Shown in pieces: positions 50,752 through 58,283 of a DNA stretch of 58,283 bases. The stretch comes from a virus. The notes below the pieces were generated by a model, which did no database searches, was not told where the DNA came from, and saw only the letters and a list, made by a program, of their open reading frames with translations. Both the position numbers and the translations under genes were made by a program. The stretch spans positions 1-58,283 of IMG/VR virus record IMGVR_UViG_3300024302_000012; one strand, written 5' to 3'. Position 1 is the first letter of the stretch. Every line of letters starts with the position of its first letter.

Positions 50752-53700
50752 GTGGGTACCACATTAACTGCATTAAACAAAGCTGATCTAAAACTAAACT
50801 TTGAAAAATCCCCCATTGATAAGATTCTTGATGAAAATCCATTTTCTAAATATTTTAGAATTTTTGGCGTCAAGGAAGAGTCATATGGTTTAGGGCGACA
50901 TTCGTTCATACTTTATGGATCAGAAGGATTAGTTAGAAATTCAGACATACAAATTGAAATTCTTGATGTCAATGGACAACCAATTGTTGTTCGTGCCGTA
51001 GATGCTGCGTCTAATAGTCCAGGGTGGAGAGTTTGATTTACAATCACAGAATTGCATACCGCCGGACCTGCTACAATATCAGTTGTTGGATCAGCAGATT
51101 TAAGAGAGTTTGACATCGAATCAGGTCTTCGAGGATCTGAATACAATGTAATGTGAAACCGAATCATTGCAGTTAATCCTACCCTACCAAATAGATCTGA
51201 CATTGTATTCCAAGAAGCACCAGATTTTACAGCCGTAGAAACAATCCAGACAGACGCAGATAATCCCTTAAAGAATAGAAGCTTTGCACAAATAGCATTT
51301 AATGATCTAGAGACATACTCTGGATTTGTTGAAGCCATTGATGTATTCTTACTTTCATCAGGCTCAGTGTCAGTTGACGCAGATGAGACGAAATGACAAA
51401 GTCTCGGAAAAGTTCCAGTGACAGGATCAAGCGTTGGCGTCAATCCTAATTCATTTAGTTTTAAAATTGCAGTTCCTACAGAGCGTGAAGATGACATTCT
51501 CACATTTAAGACGAGATTCTTAAATCCATTTGGCGAGTATGCTAAAGTTAATGAGTCTGGATCTGTCTATGAGGTAACATCTTCAGAAACAAATTTTGCT
51601 GGTGCCAATACATATGCACTTTCAGCTTCTATGGTCGGAGAAGGTCTTATTACTGGATCACTATACGCATCTAATGCTTTAGGTTCTGGAATTGAGATCG
51701 CTGGTAAAACATCAGGTTATATGCGTTCAGTTGGATATGAGGGATTCTTATCAGCCTCAATGAGCCTTGCTTCTCCCGGATTCATGATGTATTCAGGTGC
51801 TGTTTTACCAGCGTCAGGTGATTCATATGACGGAGTTGGTCTCGAACTTGTTTCAGACAATGGGTACTTAAGATTTAGTACAAATCCAAGCAGATTTGAA
51901 GTTGTGGCTGACTCATTCTTTGTTGGAGATTATGATTCTCAATATATTTCTGGATCAAGTGGTACGATTGTAATTAGCTCATCTGGATTCTATTTGGATC
52001 CAAATGGTAATGTGTTTATCTCGGGTTCAATCTCTGCCTCTGCTGGATATATTGGTGGATGACAAATTGTTACTGGAGCACTATATAATTTAACGGCATC
52101 TGACTATGTTGGGATGTCAACCGCTGGTGATACAAGATTTTTTGCTGGTGCATCATCATTAGCAAATTCAGGCTCTGGTGTTTTCAATGTGAAATCAACT
52201 GGAGAGATAACAGGATCTGATGTACTATTTACAGGCGGAAAAATTGCATCATTTAATCTAACCAACGATGCATTCTATACTTCAAACTTTTTCATTAGTA
52301 GTTCTGCAACAGGCAATGACTATTTTATAAGCTCGTCTAATTTTAATATAAAAGCAAGTGGAGACATCACTGGATCATCTGCACTATTTGATGGCAGCAT
52401 TTATGTAACTGGGACAGGTACAATTGGTGGATTTTCACTATTGGCTGACGAAATTAAATCTTCAAATGACTATTTACGATTAAAGTCTAGTGGTCAGATT
52501 ACTGGTTCAAATGTTCAATTCACAGGTGGAGATATCGGTGGTTGGACAATTGATTCTGGAAGTTTGTACAATGATTCAGAAACGACTAATATATATTTAA
52601 GCAGTGAAAATACTAATTGAGCTAACATTAGTGATAATACTGTATATCTTGGAAGAATTCAAGGGAATTATAATGCTCTTGCTATTAAAAAGGATGCTAC
52701 TCATTATATTCTTATGGGTCAAAATGATGCTGGTTCTGGATTTATTCAAGGATATAGTGGTAGTGCAATATTTGATTTACGAACAGATACTTCGTCTTCT
52801 ATTGCTGGTTGGACATTTGATGATTCATCTTTAGGTGGAACAAATCTTACAATGTATTCAAGTGGACTTATTGAGACAAATGATTTTGTAAGTGGATTAA
52901 AGGGATGGAGAATTGATCAGACAGGACTTGCAGAATTTGATAATGCTGTGATTAGAGGATCTCTATCAACCGTTTCATTCGATAAGCAAACTATCAATGC
53001 TGTTGGTGGACAATTATGAGTAGCTAACTCAACTGTAGTTAGTGGAAGTGCTGTTGGAATTTCTGATGTTACTATGAGTGTTGCAAACGCCAGTGGATTT
53101 GAGCCAACAGAATATATGATCGTCAAGAAAGTATCTGAAACTGGATTTAGTGAAGAGGTTGTAACAATAGTTAGTGCGTCGGTTGACAATCTAACAACTG
53201 GTGCAGGTCGACTTATGGTAACAAGAGGAACCAGTGGATCGGCGGCTGCATATGAAGAGGGACAGGTTCTTGTTTCAACAGGAAAATTAAACACGGGATA
53301 CATCAAGCTAAATGCAAGTCCGGCTGATACTTCAACTCCATATATAGACATTATTGAGCGAACTGGCTCTGCTTATGCTGATACAGATTTAAAAGCTAGA
53401 CTTGGAGATCTAAGTGGATTAGCAGTAGGGCTTGTGGGAACCGATCCTGGGTATGGATTATATTCACAAAATGTATTTTTAACTGGAACAATCAATGCTC
53501 CTCTAGGACATATTGGAGGATGGCAAATTGGTAGTGCTTTTATAAGCTCATCTGACAATTCTGTTCTTTTAAATTCATCAACTCCCAACATTGCATTAGG
53601 AACTAATTCTCATTTAATGAATATGACAACAGGCACTGGTGTCTACATGGATGGAGCCGGTAATTTTAGAGCTGGAATGCCTGAGGGATATAGAATATCA

Positions 53701-56700
53701 TTTGATGGTAGCAATTTAATATTAAGTTCATCAGACTTTTTCCTTGGTGGAGATGGACAATACATAAGTGGATCAGCTGGAACTTTAGAAATGAGTTCGA
53801 GCAAGTTTCATCTAGACACAACTGGAAATATTACAGGATCATCGGTCTATTTCACAGGAGGAGAAATAGCTGGATGGACATTTAATACTGGATCATTCTC
53901 AAAGAATGGTGTTAGACTAGAAGCTGAAACTGATGGTGGATTATATATTTCAGATGATTACAATAATGACTTAATTGCCGTAGCATCAAAATCAATGTAT
54001 ATGCTTGGATCAGCTACAGACGAAATGGTTAACGATTCATTCGAATATGATGTTGGAGGTCTATGAACAGGATCTGATGGTTATCATCTTGGAAATGCAT
54101 CCTCTCCATTGAGCGTTGTTAGTTGGTCGTTGGCAACTGTAGGTCCCGTATCTCACTCAATGACAAGACGACTTGGTGCTGGATATGAACTATATAATGC
54201 TGCTGTTGTGGGTGATAATACATTTGATATTATCTACCCAGGAACGCTTGCTCCAATTGCATCAACAAGCAGAAGTTTAGCCCAGACATCTGCATCATAT
54301 TTAACATCAAATCAATATGAACTATCTCAGATCGTTAGTGCTAGTTCTCAAGCTGCTCAAACATGAGTTGAGGGAAATGTTGTTTCACTGGCGTTCGTGG
54401 CAAAAATGTCACACTCTCTTGCTGGAGCAGGATATGATAGAGGATTTGAGCAACAAAAATATCGAGTTGAATATTGGTCTGGAAGCGCTTGGAATAAACT
54501 TATTCCAACAGGGACTAGCGAGTGGTCTAAATACAATATGGCCGTCAAATATACTTCAATCAAGGCTTCGGCAAAACTACCAGCTTCAACATCTAAGTTG
54601 CGGTTAAGGCTGTCCGGATCAATCAATCCAGACGTGACTCAAACATCTGAAGAATACAAATTGGATGAATGGTTTGCAAGCATTAGAAGCCTATTGAGCT
54701 TTGGATCTCTAACACCTGAGACTCCAATTTTATTACAAGATGGTACATCGACCGAAACTATCAAGGCATTAAGAGTTAAAGCCGCCGTTCTTGCATGAGA
54801 TAGTATTGCGAATGAAAATATTGTTGCGTACGTAGTTACAAAGACTAATCATCATGCGACATCAAGCTTATATATTAATGGTTCAGATATCATCACATCT
54901 GATACTCAGTTATTTGAAACAGTCGATAGTGGAAGTATGCTTGCATCGAGCCTGACAACTAGTGATAAACTTATTGACAAAAATGGAGATACAGTTACAA
55001 TTAGTACAATTAATGAGGTCCGTGGAGATTATCCTTTATTTAACCTCGTATTGGCACGAAGAGCAGAAGATGGCGAAATTGATGATAGCCTGTATTATTA
55101 TGCAGGAGCTACAACTCCCGTAAGATCAAATCACACCGGTTCGGCATCGGCTAGATATGAAGAGGAGCCATTAGAAGTAGAAACAACTTCATCAGATGAT
55201 TCTGCAAAATATCCCTATACAGAAATTTCATTTGACAACTTCAGATTAGTTCAAGATACTCCAAGAGTTGAATTATCAAAAGATGGATTTTTACTTTATC
55301 AGTCTGAAGTATCATATATTCAGATGTCACCAGACAATTTTATTATCCGTACTCCAAGTGATGGAGCTGCAGGTATTGGTAATGCTGTTTCATCAAATAT
55401 GTCAACTACAAACACAGCTGTACTTGGACAATTGGCTGCTCCATCTATTCAACCTTATGAAGCAGAGCCAACTGACATTGGCCAAACACCTTTTGCTGGA
55501 GGTATCAATGAATATTCAATGGGAAATCACCGACATGATTTAAACTTTGATGTACTGAATAATGTGGCTCAATCAGGATCGTTTGGAACTATTGATATTA
55601 CAAATCTTTCAGTAGGAAGCTTAAGCTTCACTGGTGGTGGTTCATTTGTTCTTACTGGATCACTTGCTGTAAGTTCTAGTAATGATTCATACTTTGTTGG
55701 TGGTGGTGGAATTGGTATTGGAACTACAACTTCAACATCAGATTTACATGTAAATGCAATAAGCAATGTTGGTTTTACATTACAACATGCATCAAGACCA
55801 ACAATAGCATTGACAGACGGTACAAATTATGCGTATATAGGATTAGATAGTGGTGGACAAATTATTACTGGTGCTGAAGATAATGATTTAGCAATCCGTT
55901 CACCTGATAAAATAAGGTTTGCAACGGGTGCATCGCTTTGAATGACAATTGATAATGTTGGTAGTGTAGGAATTGGAACAGCTACTCCTGGCAATCCTTT
56001 AGAAGTTTATCATGCAACAACAAATACAGTGACAAATTTTAAATCAGGAGATACTTTAACACAGATTAGTATTGAAGATACGAGTGATATGGCTTATTTT
56101 GGTACACAAAATAATTTAGCCTATTTTGGTTTAAGTTCTGGTGCTTCTATAAACAATGTAATTGTAAATACTTCTGGATATGTTGGAATTGGAACTGCAA
56201 ATCCATCAACGAATCTTCATGTAGAAGGTGACGCAATATTCACAGGAACAGTAACTGCACAAGAATTTCATGCCGAATTTGTATCAAGCTCAATTATCTA
56301 TGAAAGTGGTTCAACTAAGTTTGGTAATTCAAATGATGACATTCACGCATTTACAGGTTCAATGGGATTGACAGTTACATCCAGTGCAGCTTCAAGTATA
56401 TTTAATATCGTTAATGATAATTCTGAATATTTACGACTTGCATCAATTCGTTCAGCGGCCGGAACTGGACCAAATGACCAATTAATTCAATTCAGTGAAA
56501 ATTTAAGATTTACATATGCACCAAATGAACCTACACCAATGGTATTTTTCTCTGGTTCTGGTCATGTGGGAATTGGAACAACAGGCCCAAGTTCATTATT
56601 GCACTTATATGGTACTGGTCAACCTAAACTAACTATTCAACAATCAGACGATGTTAGTGGTGGAGCTACAATTGCTCTTACATCTTATGACGGTACACTT

Positions 56701-58283
56701 ACAATGGCACACTATAATGATGCCTATGCACCAGTCGCTACTTATGCTGGCAAATCAGTTTTACAAAGTAGTGATAATTTAGTATTATCAGCTTTCAATT
56801 CAAATCAATCAATAGAATTTTATGCTGGAAATAGAACAACTCCTAAGATGTATATTGCGGGTTCGACTGGTTATGTTGGTATAGGAACAACAAATCCAGG
56901 TGCAATGTTACATGTATATGGAACTGATGGTAAAATTAGAATTCAAGATACGAATGGAGCATCTTCATTAGATTTCTTCAATGTCGGAACTGGAGCTGGA
57001 AATGATGGCGTCGCATCTATTAATTTTAATAATACAAGTCAAACAGGACTTGCAAATATTCATGCTCGTACAGGAACAAGTGGAGCTACATTAGAGTTAG
57101 CATTTGACACTGGTATTGGTGCAGAAGCCATGAGAATTGATGAGGATGGAAAAGTTGGTATCGGAACTACGAATCCAACAACACAATTACATGTAGTTGG
57201 TAGCGGAGATTTAATATTAGATGATACTGGTGGAGGAGATGCATATATTGGATTATTTGCAACTGGTAGTGCAGTAGGGTATATTTTTGCTGATACTTCA
57301 CGAGACCAATTAATATTAAGACACGATAGCGTTGCTGATCAACTGGTTTTAGATAATGCTGGTAATGTTGGAATTGGAACAACTAACCCATCTTATGAAT
57401 TTGATCTGTATAAAGATCAAGATAGTCAGACATCACTTAGAGTTAATAATCCAAATGCGGGGACGAGTGCAGTATCTGAGATTATATTAACTTCCGATGA
57501 TGGACCTTCATTTTTTGTTAATCATGCAATTGCACGAACTGTAACACGATATAGTTCAATTGCAGTTGGTGGATATTCAGAAATTTTAGCTCACAATAAT
57601 ACAAATGGTTTATTGATTGGAACTGGAACAGCAAACACAAATATCATCTTTGGAAATAATTCTTTAGCTAGAATGACTATTGAACCAGATGGGAATGTTG
57701 GAATTGGAACAACAAATCCTACAGCACTATTAACATTACAATATCCAGGTGAAACTGGCGAATATTTTAGAGGTCATGGTACAGGTTCATTATCTGAAGC
57801 TAGATATTTAAGTATTGCAGCTTCAACTACTACATTCGCAGGTGATACACACACATTTGATGCAGTATCTAGTGGTGGTGAGATTGCATTTGCAACAACT
57901 GGTAATGAGAGAGTGAGAATAAATAGTTCAGGATATGTTGGAATAGGAACTGACACTCCATCTACTAAACTTGACGTATCTGGTTCAATAACAATATCAG
58001 AAACTACTGGACAATTACTACTTCCAGTATCAAATGATGCAGTTACTCCTACACTAGCTTTCGGTGCTGGTAATACTGGCTTTTATGCATCATCTGCAAA
58101 TGTTTTAAATGTAAGTATTAATGGAAGCGATGATTTTGATTTTTCAGCAAATAAATTTTCTGCTGATGATTCATCAGGTCCTGCAATATTAAATGAAGCA
58201 GCTTCAAGTACAAATCCAACTTTAACTCCCCATAAATTTGATTTAGATACAGGAATTGGTTTAGCTGGTGCTGATACAGGTTC
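50752..58283 (+). CDS. Giant tail-fibre protein, ten in-frame TGA, runs off the window
   Basis: At least 2510 residues, still open at the right edge. The start is GTG at 50752, six bases after AAGGAG; ATG at 50746 overlaps that site. TGA occurs at 51034, 51154, 51394, 52060, 52618, 53017, 54064, 54364, 54796 and 55939. The first half repeats GSSALF/GGW-type beta modules, as in trimeric fibres. From about 55.97 kb VGIGTxxPxxxLHV units recur at least eight times (near 56.18, 56.57, 56.88, 57.16, 57.37, 57.70 and 57.94 kb). It probably recognises the host surface; a C-terminal self-cleaving chaperone may lie beyond the window. Confidence 0.88.

Noticed and set aside
373-57956. Reverse-strand frames of 60-196 codons
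   Set aside because: They overlap well-supported + strand genes or tRNAs, lack ribosome sites and show compositions expected of complement frames.
30888-58283. Reading the broken late frames as pseudogenes or sequencing errors
   Set aside because: All breaks are TGA in the same frame, never TAA, TAG or frameshifts, and essential tail genes are affected; decay or error would give mixed lesions.
30888-58283. TGA as glycine (as in some candidate-phylum bacteria) or selenocysteine
   Set aside because: Motif and repeat positions at TGA call for Trp, and no conserved selenocysteine-insertion hairpin follows the many TGAs.
55940-58283. CRISPR-like array from the recurring GGAATTGGAAC segments
   Set aside because: Spacing is irregular and the repeats encode VGIGT protein units in an open frame; no CRISPR array was seen anywhere.
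1-58283. Integrase, attachment site or insertion sequence
   Set aside because: None was recognised; the only mobile genes are two homing endonucleases, in line with a lytic phage.

Overview
The window is a 58 kb segment of a large, AT-rich, tailed double-stranded DNA phage with a contractile (T4-like) tail. The T4-type markers are a gp25-like and a gp6-like baseplate wedge protein, a spike/hub protein, a gp55-like late sigma factor, a DnaG-type primase, a gp46/gp47-type recombination nuclease, a RuvC-like resolvase, a GroES-like co-chaperonin, polynucleotide kinase-phosphatase and RNA ligase 1. Every supported gene is on the + strand. The host cannot be read from this sequence.

Layout. (1) 1-8.9 kb: about 25 tRNA genes plus a truncated one at the left edge, interleaved with small unknown proteins, a methyltransferase, a metallophosphoesterase, a homing endonuclease and several structured non-coding stretches. 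(2) 9-15.7 kb: a 714-residue TerD-like protein, a polysaccharide-deacetylase-like protein, a second methyltransferase, a second metallophosphoesterase and small proteins. (3) 15.7-23.3 kb: a cluster with an RNA-repair theme, with a cREC-type receiver domain, a HAD phosphatase, a KH-domain protein, Pnkp, a nucleotidyltransferase and RNA ligase 1. (4) 23.3-28.4 kb: a zinc-ribbon protein, a phage-borne tmRNA, an HD hydrolase and the late sigma factor, closed by a clear terminator. (5) 28.4-43.1 kb: baseplate and tail genes, then two ADP-ribosyltransferase-like genes. (6) 43.1-50.7 kb: RuvC-like resolvase, 3D-domain protein, GroES-like protein, GIY-YIG homing endonuclease, primase and a single-chain Mre11-Rad50 nuclease. 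(7) 50.7 kb to the right edge: a giant tail-fibre gene that runs off the window.

The main result is genetic-code reassignment. From about 30.9 kb onward the tail genes, the RuvC-like gene and a homing endonuclease are repeatedly interrupted by in-frame TGA (about 40 instances, plus three in the homing endonuclease at 3.3 kb). Reading TGA as tryptophan restores full-length proteins, and several TGAs fall where family motifs or the protein's own repeats have Trp. TGA is essentially never a real stop: the two apparent TGA stops are followed 2-3 codons later by an in-frame TAA. The genes of regions 1-4, apart from the homing endonuclease, contain no internal TGA, so they can be read under either code. 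A TGA-reading tRNA was not found here; the only Trp tRNA has anticodon CCA.

Two repeated promoter-like elements match this split. An early cassette (AACTGTTTCAT, then TATATT, then an ACAACAAAAGGAG-type leader) precedes small early genes. A TATATTTAT element precedes late genes and both homing endonucleases. One early cassette lies inside the gene just before the late sigma factor and could time the switch. The tRNAs, tmRNA and RNA-repair genes together suggest a phage that takes over and protects translation during infection; this is inference.
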